Part shown: positions 27,841 to 37,217 of the stretch, one piece after another
Position numbering within the stretch: the first letter of the stretch is position 1
How the letters are laid out: each line of letters starts with the position of its first letter
DNA from: an uncultured Sphingobium sp.
GTDB taxonomy: Bacteria > Pseudomonadota > Alphaproteobacteria > Sphingomonadales > Sphingomonadaceae
Assembly: GCA_946885845.1 (NCBI GenBank)
Contig: CAMPHJ010000004.1
Location: forward strand, 62,001-126,000
DNA length: 64,000 nucleotides
Reading direction: 5' to 3'
Program-made: the position numbers and the translations under genes
Notes under the pieces: generated by a model
Database searches by the model: none
The model's input: only the letters and a program-made list of their open reading frames with translations
What the model was told of the DNA's origin: nothing

Positions 27841-29187
27841 TCACGCCATGATTTCCGACAGAGGCCGCGACGTCTGCATCGCCTCTGTGCCCCATGTATC
27901 GACGGGGACGCCCATCAACTGCTGCATGGTCAGGCCGACGCGCGAAATCGGGTCACCCTGACTTGCGACATGGATGCCGGTCTTCACCTTGCCTCCCGCG
28001 CGCCCGGCCAGCATCACGGGGATGCCGTTTACATCATGGTTCTTGGCGTAGCTGACTTCGGAATGGGCGACGACCAGCATGTTGTCGAGCAAGGTGCCGT
28101 CCCCTTCCTTGATCGAAGCCATCGCCGCGACGAAGTCGGCCCACCCCTGCATGCTTTGCGTGGAAAAATCATCGACGGTGGGCTGATACCCCTTGGCGCG
28201 GTCCACCTGTTCTTCATGCGTCGCCTGATGATAGCCGGTAGGCGATCCCGCCTGACGCAGGTCCGCGGTGGCGGTTGAAAAGACCATGTTGAACACCTTG
28301 GTCTGATTGCAGGCCAACGCCATGGCCAGCAATTGCGACATCAACTGATGCGATTTCTGACGGGCGGAAACATCGGTGCTGGCGGGAAGGTCAGCCGGTT
28401 GCGCGGGAACGCTGCAGGCTTCGGCACGCGGCGGCTTTTCCAGTTGCAACGCCAGCTTGTTTTCCACCTCGCGGATCGCGGTGAAATAGCTGTCCATCCG
28501 CGCCTTGTCCTCCGCGCCCAGCTTGCCCAGCAATCTGCGCCGTTCGTCGGTCACCGCGGACAATACGCTGCGGCGGGCCATCACCTTGGGGTCGGGCGTG
28601 AATTCGGCAGCGTTGGGATCGCGAAAATCCGCGCCGAACACACGGCGGTAAAGCTCCATGGGCGACGCAACGCTGGGGTTCATTTCCGTCCCGCTGCGAT
28701 AGGAAAAGCTGGTGCGCGCATTGCCGTCAGCGCTGAGTTCAAGGCTGCGGAACAATGTGCCCGCGCCGATCGCATCGGCAATGGCGACATCGAAAGTCGG
28801 CCCAGCAAGCTGCTGCCAACTATCGCTCGGCGTGCCGGTGCGCAGGCCCACATTGCCCGATACATGCGGCTGGTTGCTCTTGGCCCCCAGTGCCACATTG
28901 AACCCGGAAAGGATGGACACCTGATCCTGCACAGGCTTGATGGGCGCCAGTTCAGGCGGCAGGTCATATCCGGTCCCGGTATTTTTCGGGTTCCAGCGAT
29001 CAGGTATCATCCCGCATCCCCAGAACCATGTCCCGAACCGGACTGGCAGGCGTCCGCCGCCGTGGGTCGCGGCAAAAGCAGTGCCGCTATCATTCAGGAA
29101 ATAATCCAGGAAGGGAAGCCCGACGGCGACCGCCGCTCCGCCCTGCATTCCGCGCAACAAAAACCCGCGCCTGTCAAAATTTCTCAT
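27841..29187 (-). CDS. DUF1552 protein, Tat-type export signal
   Basis: A 448-residue protein of the DUF1552 family, known mainly from planctomycetes, myxobacteria and some proteobacteria and without an assigned function. The N terminus NFDRRGFLLRGMQGGAAVAVGLPFLD is a twin-arginine signal, implying export of a folded protein. Features seen include WFWGCGMIPDRWNP, LSGFNVALG, and VVAHSEVSYAKNHD near residue 370, which resembles sulfatase-like or DUF1501-type text. Its ATG shares one base with the stop of the DUF1592-type gene (TGATG), so the two are translationally coupled. Confidence 0.85.
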   Translation of the reverse strand: MRNFDRRGFLLRGMQGGAAVAVGLPFLDYFLNDSGTAFAATHGGGRLPVRFGTWFWGCGMIPDRWNPKNTGTGYDLPPELAPIKPVQDQVSILSGFNVALGAKSNQPHVSGNVGLRTGTPSDSWQQLAGPTFDVAIADAIGAGTLFRSLELSADGNARTSFSYRSGTEMNPSVASPMELYRRVFGADFRDPNAAEFTPDPKVMARRSVLSAVTDERRRLLGKLGAEDKARMDSYFTAIREVENKLALQLEKPPRAEACSVPAQPADLPASTDVSARQKSHQLMSQLLAMALACNQTKVFNMVFSTATADLRQAGSPTGYHQATHEEQVDRAKGYQPTVDDFSTQSMQGWADFVAAMASIKEGDGTLLDNMLVVAHSEVSYAKNHDVNGIPVMLAGRAGGKVKTGIHVASQGDPISRVGLTMQQLMGVPVDTWGTEAMQTSRPLSEIMA

Positions 29188-30902
29188 CAGCCTTTCCTTC
29201 CTGAAGATGGCTGGCCTGAAGATGGCTGGCCCGCTATCGTGCGCACGGCTGGCGACCGGACGGCGAAAAACTGCGGATCGATGGCGATGTGCCGGAACAA
29301 CGACCGGATGCGATAGCCAGCGCGGGCGAAATCGCTATCCAAACGGTGGGTCAGCATTTCTTCGGAAGGCAGCATCGACCGGCCCGCCGCGTAGCGCCAG
29401 GCCGACTGGACCAGGCACTGGGTCACCTTGGGATTGTCACGCAAGGCCTTGCCCAGCCCGGCGCTATCGTTGAACGCGACATTGTCCAACATGCCGGACG
29501 TGTCGATGGTCACGCCATTTTCCATTGCGCGAAATTGGCCCGCCCCGTCAAAGCTGTCGAGCGTCAGCCCCATGGGATCGGTCAGCTTGTGGCAGCTGGC
29601 GCATTCCTCATCGTCCAGATGCGCCTTCAACCGCTCGCGCGTCGTGCGGAACGCGGGATTGGACGTGTCCTGCACAATGGTGAAGTTCACATTGGCTGGC
29701 GGCGTCGGGACATGTTCGCACATCAACACTTCACGCAGAGCCTTTCCGCGCAGCGTGGGCGACGACCGTCCCTCATGCGAATGGAGCGCCAGGAAACTGA
29801 TCTGCGTCAGCAACCCGACCCGTGGGTCATCGTCCGGCAAAGTCACCATGGACCAGTCACGCGGGCCAAATGGCATCCGGTAGAGCGGACTCAACTGGCG
29901 GTTCATCGCAACCCGACGCGTGGTGAAAAGATCGCGATAATCGCCATCCTCCGCCACCAGCAGGGTGGTGATGGTGCGCAGTGTCTGTTCACGCGCGGCG
30001 GGGCCGGCGGACGACCGGAAAGCGGGATAGATCAGCCCGTCCTTGGACAGCGACATCATCCCTTCCAGCTGCAGGAAATCGTCGAAGAATGACCGCACAC
30101 CGGTTTCGAACCGGGGCGACGCCATCAGCCGGTCGACCTGCCGGGCAAGTCCCGCGTCGGTCATCAGGCTGCCATCGCCAGCCGCCTGCAACAATTGTTC
30201 ATCGGGCGTGCTGTTCCACAGGAAATAGCTCAGCTTGCTGGCCCGCGACCAGGCATCGATGGTTCGCCTGCCGGGCGCGGCCGGGTCAGCAACCTCCCGG
30301 TCGACCTGAAACAGGAATGGCAGGTCCGACAGCATCGTCGTCAGCATGATGGCCAATCCGGCGTGAAAATCCTTCAACGTCGCCGCTGCCGCCAGCGTCT
30401 GGGTCACCGCCAGTTTTGTCTCCACCTCCGTCAGTGGCCGCCTGTAAATGCGAAGACCCACCCGTTTGAAAAACGCCTCCGCACAGGCAGCGCCTTGCGG
30501 GTCGGACGATGTTGGCCCGCATCCGACCAGCCGGTCGCGGTGGCCCGCATCCACCACCTGTTCGGCGATGCCGCGCGCGATCTGCTCATATTGCTCGGCG
30601 CCCGCTGGCGTCAGCGACACCGCGCTGGTCCCGGCGGCAAGCAGCCCGCCCACCCTCAGGTCCGGTTCGAACCGGCCGCTGACCTTGATATCCGGTCCGA
30701 ATATATCGGCGATTGTCGCGCGATATTGCGCTTCGGTCAGACGCCGGAACTTGGGAACCCGCTGCTGGGATAGTTGTGCCTGCTGCGACGGCGCGTCGGC
30801 ATGCCCGGCACTGGCGGCCAGCATGATCGCGCCGACCGAACAGAGCGCGGTCGCTGCAGATACTGCGCGCAGCACGCGTGTGGATAGCCCTGTCCTGGTC
30901 AC
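29187..30902 (-). CDS. DUF1587/1595/1592/1588/1585 protein with a CxxCH motif
   Basis: A 571-residue exported protein (signal peptide ending near SAGHADA). The domains appear in the order usual for this planctomycete-type family: DUF1587 (RLTEAQYRATIADIFGPD), DUF1595 (GLRIYRRPLTEVE), DUF1592 (ASKLSYFLWNSTPDEQLL), DUF1588 (HEGRSSPTLRGKALREVLMC with ECASCHKLTDPMG) and DUF1585 (AWRYAAGRSM). CASCH is a c-type heme-binding motif. Function is unknown. Family genes are typically paired with DUF1552 genes, as here. The C terminus has a tandem GQPSS repeat from a duplicated 15-bp unit. It overlaps the upstream gene by four bases. Confidence 0.87.
   Translation of the reverse strand: MTRTGLSTRVLRAVSAATALCSVGAIMLAASAGHADAPSQQAQLSQQRVPKFRRLTEAQYRATIADIFGPDIKVSGRFEPDLRVGGLLAAGTSAVSLTPAGAEQYEQIARGIAEQVVDAGHRDRLVGCGPTSSDPQGAACAEAFFKRVGLRIYRRPLTEVETKLAVTQTLAAAATLKDFHAGLAIMLTTMLSDLPFLFQVDREVADPAAPGRRTIDAWSRASKLSYFLWNSTPDEQLLQAAGDGSLMTDAGLARQVDRLMASPRFETGVRSFFDDFLQLEGMMSLSKDGLIYPAFRSSAGPAAREQTLRTITTLLVAEDGDYRDLFTTRRVAMNRQLSPLYRMPFGPRDWSMVTLPDDDPRVGLLTQISFLALHSHEGRSSPTLRGKALREVLMCEHVPTPPANVNFTIVQDTSNPAFRTTRERLKAHLDDEECASCHKLTDPMGLTLDSFDGAGQFRAMENGVTIDTSGMLDNVAFNDSAGLGKALRDNPKVTQCLVQSAWRYAAGRSMLPSEEMLTHRLDSDFARAGYRIRSLFRHIAIDPQFFAVRSPAVRTIAGQPSSGQPSSGRKG
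29201..29230. repeat. 15-bp tandem duplication inside the DUF1592-type gene
   Basis: CTGAAGATGGCTGGC occurs twice head to tail (29201-29215, 29216-29230). It encodes the doubled QPSSG at the protein's C terminus and keeps the frame. Confidence 0.85.
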
Positions 30903-32113
30903 TGCTGCGCTCCTTGAGCTACCTGCTGACCCTTTTTGATCAGGAAAACGGGCACGCCGCGAAACCGCAGCGCTGACGAAATGGCGCTATTCCGCCGGGT
31001 CTTGGGGTCAGGAAAAGCGTCCGCATAGCGACGCACCGCCTTGACGAGTGCGGGGCAGGACATGCGCGTCAGGTTGGACCCGACCTGCGTCGATTGATGA
31101 TAATTTTCCTCGATGCTCGCCAGCGTGTGATAGCCGTAAATGCCACCCTCAATCGCTTCGCCCGGCTTGATCTTTGCCTGGATGCGCGCCTGCCTCACCT
31201 CACGATAGCTGTCGATAATCTGTTCACGCAACCGCATGCGCAGGTCGAATGGGTCTGTCACCAGCTCGCCATTACGGATGCGTCCTTTCGTTTCCGCCAT
31301 GAAACGCCGGTCCGGGTCGACATCCAGACTGGCCCACGCCAGCGGCTTGCCTGCGCCCGACAGTTCCAGCGGGCTGGCGCTGGCATAAAAACGCACCGTC
31401 ACATCGTCATCGTTCGCGGGGTCGTCGACGCCCGTCACTTCCACCAGAGTTGGCGACGATAGCGACGTGATGACCTCATCTGCGACCCTCGGCGTGCCGA
31501 AGTCGCGGGTGGAAAATGTGCACCCCACCGCCCGGATCAACTGGTTATCGACGCCAGGCACTTTGTCGGGGCTGACATAGTCATCCTTGCTGACCCGACC
31601 GTCCAGATCGATGCCATAGGCAATGAGGCCGCGATAATCCTCATTCCCCTTCGCCAGAAAAGGGAAATCTTCCGGGTTAGTGCAACTGTCATAGGCAAAG
31701 CGCGTGCCCAGAAAGGACAATGTGCCCTTGCCCGCCGGGATATTATGCTTCTGCCGCAATGCGTCCTTTTCCGCTTCGGACACCTGCGCCATGCTTCCAT
31801 TCTCGCCGGATTTGTGGCCGGTCGGCACCATCTTGAATCCCAGCCGCTGACCCATCAGCTTGTGCAGGTCCTGCACCTTGTCGTCCGGTGCATATTGGGC
31901 GCGTTCCGCGGGCGGCAGGCTTTCCAGGAAAATGTCGGCTGAACTCAGCGACAAGGCGGGACATGCCTTTTCATCTTCATAAGCCGCAATATAGATGTTC
32001 GTCAGTGCGAAGGAAAAAGACTGGGGTTGCGGTGCCGACGCACCCACCGTCATGACGCTGGCAATCGCCAGCAGGCCCGCCGCAGCGCGCCTCTCTCGGC
32101 CGTTAAGCCCCAT
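30899..32113 (-). CDS. Exported protein of unknown family, first gene of the DUF1592/DUF1552 operon
   Basis: A 404-residue protein that I do not recognise. It has an export signal (GRERRAAAGLLAIASVMTVGASA). The mature part has several paired cysteines (EKACPAL, YDSCTNPED, AVGCTFSTRDFG, RMSCPAL), charged helices such as RLREQIIDSYREVRQARIQAK, and no clear repeats or membrane segments. The start of the DUF1592-type gene overlaps its stop by four bases, so the products are probably made together. The cysteines could form disulfides in the periplasm. Possible roles are a substrate-binding or partner subunit for the two DUF proteins; this is inference. Confidence 0.75.
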   Translation of the reverse strand: MGLNGRERRAAAGLLAIASVMTVGASAPQPQSFSFALTNIYIAAYEDEKACPALSLSSADIFLESLPPAERAQYAPDDKVQDLHKLMGQRLGFKMVPTGHKSGENGSMAQVSEAEKDALRQKHNIPAGKGTLSFLGTRFAYDSCTNPEDFPFLAKGNEDYRGLIAYGIDLDGRVSKDDYVSPDKVPGVDNQLIRAVGCTFSTRDFGTPRVADEVITSLSSPTLVEVTGVDDPANDDDVTVRFYASASPLELSGAGKPLAWASLDVDPDRRFMAETKGRIRNGELVTDPFDLRMRLREQIIDSYREVRQARIQAKIKPGEAIEGGIYGYHTLASIEENYHQSTQVGSNLTRMSCPALVKAVRRYADAFPDPKTRRNSAISSALRFRGVPVFLIKKGQQVAQGAQQ

Positions 32114-32281
32114 TATTCACCTCTCTCCTACCACCCGCGCCGTTACGCTGGTGCCTTTCGCCCACTATCGTGCACTCGCCAGTGCGACCGCCACGGATTT
32201 ACTGTTCACCGATCCGGCACAACTGGTTCGAAATGGAAAGGAAGGGGGCGCTTGCGCTCGCTTGCTCGGACGCCAGCCTGA

Positions 32282-33076
32282 TCAAAAATGCTGTGTCGCG
32301 ATTTCCATGCTCATCCGCTGGGCCGCGCTGACCAGCGTCGGTCCCAATTCTTCCAGCCGGGCACGGGTCAGCTGCGACGAACGGTCTGAAATGGACAGCG
32401 ACCCCTTGGGCAGGCCGTAACGGTCGCTGACAACAGCCGCGACGCACCGCAGCCCGTTGCTGTGCTCTTCATCATCCAGCGCATATCCTCGGCTGAGGAT
32501 CGTGGCCAGTTCGCCCCTCAAATAGTCGCCGTCGATAATGCTGCGCGCGGTGCGGGCCGTTAGCGGCGCATTGTCCAGATATCGGTCCAGCTCCGATCGG
32601 GACCATTGCGCCATCAACACCTTGCCGGAAGCCGTGGTGTGTAGCGGCAGGACCGCGCCGGGACGCGCAGCCGTCTGGCGAAAACCGTTGGTCGCGACCT
32701 GCCCCACATAGCAGACGCCAGCACCTTCCGGCACGGCGATGTTCACGCAATGCTGCACCTGCGACATCAGTGACTGCATGATGGAGCGGCCCAGTTGGCC
32801 CAGGTCGCGCGTCTGGGCGAATACCGCACCCACCGTGAAAGCCTGCACGCCGATCGACCAGCCATTTTTCCGCCGGTCGAACGCGACGTAACGCAACGCT
32901 TCCATAGTGGTCAGCAGGCGGTGGGTGGTGGATCGGGGCAATCCGACGGCGCGCGCCAGATCGCTCAACGTCATGCTGTCGCTCTTGGCAAGCTCATCGA
33001 GGATGCCGAACGCCCGCACCAATGACTGGACTCGTCCTAGCAAGCCATTTTCCGGCTCTTGCTGAATGTCGGTCAC
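32282..33076 (-). CDS. IclR-family transcriptional regulator
   Basis: A 264-residue IclR-type protein: winged helix around residues 15-70 (SLVRAFGILDELAKSDSMTL, then LPRSTTHRLLTTMEALRYV), then the effector domain (AQVGRSIMQSL-like helix, PLHTTASGKVLMAQ, GYALDDEEHSNGLRCVAAV, RLEELGPTLVSAAQRMS). Effectors of this family are often small acids. It is divergent from the GHL6-like gene at 33310. A TTCC-N7-GGGA sequence lies in that gap, and two closer matches lie in front of the second GHL6-like gene. I infer that this protein regulates both. Confidence 0.9.
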   Translation of the reverse strand: MTDIQQEPENGLLGRVQSLVRAFGILDELAKSDSMTLSDLARAVGLPRSTTHRLLTTMEALRYVAFDRRKNGWSIGVQAFTVGAVFAQTRDLGQLGRSIMQSLMSQVQHCVNIAVPEGAGVCYVGQVATNGFRQTAARPGAVLPLHTTASGKVLMAQWSRSELDRYLDNAPLTARTARSIIDGDYLRGELATILSRGYALDDEEHSNGLRCVAAVVSDRYGLPKGSLSISDRSSQLTRARLEELGPTLVSAAQRMSMEIATQHF

Positions 33077-33235
33077 GACTGTTTCCTCACCTCGCCAGCT
33101 TGTCGCCGCGCGAGCGACAGCCTTGTCAGAAACTGGTATGACCTGTTTCCCGACCTTTGTCGATAAACATTGCGCCGAACCGTGAAGCGCCCGTGCATAG
33201 CTTCAGCCGCGTGACATTTCTGTCAACCATGGCTG

Positions 33236-33250
33236 TTCCACATCATGGGA
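33236..33250. promoter_or_regulatory. Candidate IclR operator before the first GHL6-like gene
   Basis: TTCCACATCATGGGA is an imperfect match to the TTCC-N7-GGAA pattern of the two sites at 42103 and 42144. It lies in the divergent gap between the IclR gene and the GHL6-like gene. Confidence 0.45.
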
Positions 33251-33309
33251 AGATCGATTGTAGATCGGTCAAGCTGGGCTAGAGTCCTCTTAGGTCAAAG
33301 GAGAGGTTC

Positions 33310-35514
33310 ATGCCGGGCATCTTGCCGCTTAATCGCCGGACAGCGCTGGGCCTAGGGGCTGGAGCGATCGTCACGGGTTTTAACCCGGCGTTCGCGCGCA
33401 GCCTGGGGCGCAATAGCGCACCGGATTGGGCGGGCGAACCGATGCGCTGGTTCCAGCTTGCCTTTACCGAAGATGATCCGGGCCGCTACGACCCCGCTTT
33501 CTGGATCGACTATTTCCGGCAGATCCATGCCGATGGCGTCTGCCTCAGCGCGGGCGGCGGCATCGCTTTCTATCCAACGGCAATCCCCTATCACGGCATG
33601 GCCCAGGGCGTCGGCAAGGATGTCGACCCGTTCGGCGACATGGTCGCTGCGTGCAAGAAACTGGGGATGCGCGTGCTCGCGCGGATCGACCCGCACGCCA
33701 TGAACGCCGCTGCCGCCGCCGCTCATCCCGAATGGGCGCTGACCGGCCAGGACGGCAAGATCAAACGCCACGGCAGCGCGCCGGACCTGACGCTGACCTG
33801 CGCCTATGGTCCCTATAATTTCGGACTGATGCCAAAGGTTATCGAGGAAATCGCCCGGCGCTATCCGATAGATGGTTTCTTCGGCAATCGCTGGAACGGC
33901 AGCGGCACCTGCTATTGCCAGAGCTGCAAAACCCTCTATCGCGCCGCGACCGGACAGGACATACCCGCCGACCCGGACCCATCAAAGCCGGAGGGGCGTC
34001 TTTACGCCGACTGGATCGAACAGCGGTCCTTCGCACTCATCGACCTGTGGAACGAAGCCGCGCGCAAATATCGGCCCCAAGCCTTCTTCATTCCCGGCGG
34101 CGACCGTCGGGGCCTGGTGGATCTGGATGGGCCAGCCCTTTCCAAACGGCTTCCGCTGGCTTTCTGCGACCGGCAGGCGCGATCCGCCATCCATTCCACT
34201 TGGGCGACAGGTCCCGAAGTCTGGGGCGCGGGCCGCTACACGCGCGAACTGCGCGCCTTCATGCAGGACAAGCCGGTCGGCCATATCATCTCCGTTGGCG
34301 TTGAAGAGGCCTACAGGTGGAAGGATTCGGTGCAGGACCCCGCCGAAATCCAAATCTGGGCGGCAGGGGCGATTGCCCAGGGCGCACGTCCCTGGATCAC
34401 CAAGTTCAATGCGAAGCCGCTCGACCTGCGCTGGATGGACGTCGTGCGGCAAATCTATGGCTGGCATCATGCGAACGAAGATTATTTGCGCAACACGCAA
34501 AATCTGGCCCGCATCGCGCTGGTTCACGCGCCAACGACGACCGCCTATCTGGGCGGCTGGACCAAGCGCGAGGAACTGGAAAGGCACGGGGCGGGATTTT
34601 ATCAGGCAGCGCTGGAATCACGGATACCGTTCGACCTTGTCGACGAAGGCTTCCTTGACCAGGCCAGCCTGTCCCGTTTCCGCACCATCATCCTGGCCAA
34701 TGCAGCCGTCCTGTCCGACGCGCAATGCGACCAGATACGCGCCTTCGTAGCGCGCGGCGGACGGGTCGTCGCGACCTATCAGACGTCGTTGTTCGACGGC
34801 GAAGGGCGGCAGAGGCCGGACTTCGGGCTGGCGGACCTGTTCGGCTGTTCGGTGGCAGGGAAGCCGGAAGGGCCGCTCAAAAACGCCTATCTCACCTTGC
34901 GCCACACCCATCCCGCCATGGCGGGCCTTGGCAAGGTCAGCCGCACGATCGGGCCGCTCCATCGCCAGCCCGTCACCGCCCGCAACCCGGCGGATGTGGC
35001 GCTGACGCTAGTCCCAACCTATCCCGACCTGCCGATGGAACGGGTCTTCACGGATAAAAGGGACACCGACATACCCATGGCGATCTGCCGTCAGGTCGGG
35101 CAGGGCCGCGTCGTCTATCTGCCCATGGACCTTGACCGCACCTTCGCTGAACTGAGCCACGGCGACCATCTACGCCTGATGCAGGCGATGCTCGAATGGG
35201 CGCATGACGAATCCCATCCACTGCAGATCGACGGGCCGGGGCTGCTGGACATCGCCTGCTGGCGGCAGGAAAAATCCGTGACCGCCCATCTGGTCAACCT
35301 TAATAACCCGATGGCGATGCGGGGAAGCTATCGTGAGGCGATCAGGACCGGACCCTATCGCGTTCGCCTGCAAATTCCGCAGGACCGGCGTGCTGCGCGG
35401 GCGCGGCTCCTGACCGCAGATGTGACCGCCCCAATGCAAAGCAGCGACGGATGGGTTGAGGTAGAAGTGCCCTATGTCGATTTTCACGAAGTCGTCGCCG
35501 TCGACCTGATCTGA
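33310..35514 (+). CDS. Exported GHL6-like putative glycoside hydrolase with GH42-type trimerisation/amidotransferase-like domain
   Basis: A 734-residue protein with a twin-arginine-like signal (LNRRTALGLGAGAIVTGF). Residues about 40-380 look like a TIM barrel of the hypothetical glycosyl hydrolase family GHL6 (GVCLSAGGGIAFYPTAIPYH, IDGFFGNRWNG near 187, CYCQSC near 201). Around residues 400-640 is a flavodoxin/amidotransferase-like domain as in GH42 enzymes (RTIILANAAVLSDAQC, IRAFVARGGRVVATY). A small beta domain ends the protein. Catalytic acids cannot be fixed by eye. RBS AAAGGAGAGG is strong. A paralogue lies at 42239. The cyclase-family gene follows within 20 bp. Confidence 0.8.
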   Translation: MPGILPLNRRTALGLGAGAIVTGFNPAFARSLGRNSAPDWAGEPMRWFQLAFTEDDPGRYDPAFWIDYFRQIHADGVCLSAGGGIAFYPTAIPYHGMAQGVGKDVDPFGDMVAACKKLGMRVLARIDPHAMNAAAAAAHPEWALTGQDGKIKRHGSAPDLTLTCAYGPYNFGLMPKVIEEIARRYPIDGFFGNRWNGSGTCYCQSCKTLYRAATGQDIPADPDPSKPEGRLYADWIEQRSFALIDLWNEAARKYRPQAFFIPGGDRRGLVDLDGPALSKRLPLAFCDRQARSAIHSTWATGPEVWGAGRYTRELRAFMQDKPVGHIISVGVEEAYRWKDSVQDPAEIQIWAAGAIAQGARPWITKFNAKPLDLRWMDVVRQIYGWHHANEDYLRNTQNLARIALVHAPTTTAYLGGWTKREELERHGAGFYQAALESRIPFDLVDEGFLDQASLSRFRTIILANAAVLSDAQCDQIRAFVARGGRVVATYQTSLFDGEGRQRPDFGLADLFGCSVAGKPEGPLKNAYLTLRHTHPAMAGLGKVSRTIGPLHRQPVTARNPADVALTLVPTYPDLPMERVFTDKRDTDIPMAICRQVGQGRVVYLPMDLDRTFAELSHGDHLRLMQAMLEWAHDESHPLQIDGPGLLDIACWRQEKSVTAHLVNLNNPMAMRGSYREAIRTGPYRVRLQIPQDRRAARARLLTADVTAPMQSSDGWVEVEVPYVDFHEVVAVDLI

Positions 35515-35533
35515 ATCACCGGGAACGCACATC

Positions 35534-36337
35534 ATGATGGATCGCCGCGACATTCTGGCCCTGACCGCTTTGGGGACCCTCGCTCTGGGCAGCGGATCGC
35601 GCGCGAACGCCGCTGCCATCACGCCCGACACGGCCCGCCTGTCCCTGCACGGGCGGCAACTGCATGTGCTGGACCTCACCCATAAACTGACGCAAGCCTT
35701 CGCCTTCACGCCGGGTCGCCTGTCGATGGAAGCAGTGCAGGGGTCGGGTTCAAAGGTCGGGATGGCGCTCAACCGCGTCGCGATCGTCGAACATACCGGA
35801 ACCCATCTCGACGCACCGCGCCACTTCGCACCCGATGGCGCGTCGGTCGGTGACATGCCGATCAGCCAGTTGATCGTCCCGCTCGTCATCATCGACATCC
35901 GGCAAAAGGCTGGCAAAGACCGCGACGCCCGCGTCATGCCGGACGACATCATCGCGTGGGAACGTCGCCATGGTCGCATTCCCGCGGGCGCCTGTGTTGC
36001 GATGCTGTCCGGTTGGGACCCGCTCGCCATGATGGCGCGCTATGGCCGCATGTCACCGGTCGAACGGCGCAAAAGCCCCGGCTTCGATGCGGCGGCGGCG
36101 GACATGCTGATGAAACGCGACGCAAAGGGCATCGCTGTCGACACCATGTCCCTGGACGCCGGGGAATCCATGCCGGACTTTCCAGTGCATCTGGCGTGGC
36201 TGCGCAGCGGACGATGGGGTCTGGAGGGGCTGACCAATCTGGATCGCGCGCCTGCGTCCGGCGCCATCCTGTTCGCTGGCGTTGCGCCGCTCGATCAGGC
36301 GACGGGCATGCCCACGCGGGTCATCGCCCTATATTGA
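35534..36337 (+). CDS. Exported cyclase-family (kynurenine formamidase-like) metal hydrolase
   Basis: A 267-residue Cyclase (PF04199-type) protein. The metal-binding motif HTGTHLDAPRHF is near residue 87. It has an RR-containing export signal (MDRRDILALTALGTLALGSGSRANA), unlike cytoplasmic kynurenine formamidases, so it acts outside the cytoplasm, perhaps on a lactone, amide or ester. C-terminal text VDTMSLDAGESMPDFPVHLAWL fits the family. It is 19 bp behind the GHL6-like gene, so the two probably share one transcript and one substrate. Confidence 0.85.
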   Translation: MMDRRDILALTALGTLALGSGSRANAAAITPDTARLSLHGRQLHVLDLTHKLTQAFAFTPGRLSMEAVQGSGSKVGMALNRVAIVEHTGTHLDAPRHFAPDGASVGDMPISQLIVPLVIIDIRQKAGKDRDARVMPDDIIAWERRHGRIPAGACVAMLSGWDPLAMMARYGRMSPVERRKSPGFDAAAADMLMKRDAKGIAVDTMSLDAGESMPDFPVHLAWLRSGRWGLEGLTNLDRAPASGAILFAGVAPLDQATGMPTRVIALY

Positions 36338-36343
36338 AAGCGG

Positions 36344-36379
36344 GGCCGCGACGCCCTCCTGTGGAGATGCGTCGCGGCC
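36344..36379. terminator. Bidirectional terminator hairpin
   Basis: The 11-bp arms GGCCGCGACGC (36344-36354) and GCGTCGCGGCC (36369-36379) are perfect and lie between converging genes (cyclase and SDR). Confidence 0.7.
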
Positions 36380-36385
36380 AGCGCA

Positions 36386-37165
36386 TCATCCGCGCATCAA
36401 CGAACCGCCGTTGACGTCGACGATCGACCCGTTGATCCAGCGACCATCGTCGGACAGCAGCAGCGCGACGACCGCAGCATGATCTTCCGATTCGCCCAAC
36501 CGCGTGTGCGGCGTTCCGGCCATGAAATGATCCGCCCAACGCTTGGCTTCGACGGCGTTGGCTTCCATCTGCTTCTTCATTTCACCGGTAACGGTGAAGC
36601 CAGGAGCCAGGACGTTGGCGGTAACGCCTTCCCTGCCCCAGCGCGAAGCAACATGGCGCATCAACGCATTCACGCCCGCCTTGGTCATGGCATAGGAAGG
36701 CCGCGTCGGCTCGGCACCATGGGCCGAACCGGAACTGGTATAGACAATGGCCGACGCATCATTCTTGGTAAGGTGGGGCAACACAGCGCGGGTGCACAGC
36801 AAATGACCGCGCAGGTTAACGGCCACGGTGCGATCGAACACGGCGAGGTCAACGTTCAGCGCATCGCTATCTTCCATGATGACGCGCAGGTCGGCGGCAT
36901 TGATATGCGCCCCGTCCAGCCCGCCAAAACGCTCGACCGCAGCCTCGACGGCCTTTTGCACCGAAGCCTCATCGGAAATATCGACATGGACGGCAAAGGT
37001 TTCGCCACCCGCTTCCGCAGCGACCTGCGTCGCGCCATCGACATTGATGTCGGCGGCGCAGACCCGCGCGCCTTCCTGGGTCAGGCGCTTGACCGTGGCC
37101 GCACCGATACCCGTGGCGCTACCGAATACGATGATGCGGCGGCCAGTCAGTCGATTGCTGTTCAT
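36386..37165 (-). CDS. Short-chain dehydrogenase/reductase (SDR)
   Basis: A 259-residue classical SDR: nucleotide motif FGSATGIGAAT near residue 16 (GSATGIG rather than the common TGGxxGIG), active-site Ser region VYTSSGSAHG and YAMTKAG near 160, and C-terminal GRWINGSIVDVNGGS. It is the last gene of the leftward lctP-ttuD-hyi-garR operon, 52 bp after garR. A role oxidising a hydroxy-acid or sugar-acid intermediate is plausible but unproven. Confidence 0.88.
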   Translation of the reverse strand: MNSNRLTGRRIIVFGSATGIGAATVKRLTQEGARVCAADINVDGATQVAAEAGGETFAVHVDISDEASVQKAVEAAVERFGGLDGAHINAADLRVIMEDSDALNVDLAVFDRTVAVNLRGHLLCTRAVLPHLTKNDASAIVYTSSGSAHGAEPTRPSYAMTKAGVNALMRHVASRWGREGVTANVLAPGFTVTGEMKKQMEANAVEAKRWADHFMAGTPHTRLGESEDHAAVVALLLSDDGRWINGSIVDVNGGSLMRG

Positions 37166-37217
37166 GAAATTCTCCTAACGAAAGCCGGTTGCCCGGCGAA
37201 ACATTCGCACCGCATAA

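Noticed and set aside
29201..29230. Possible minisatellite or CRISPR-like repeat
   Set aside because: Only two 15-bp units inside a coding region and no spacers; no CRISPR array was seen anywhere in the window.
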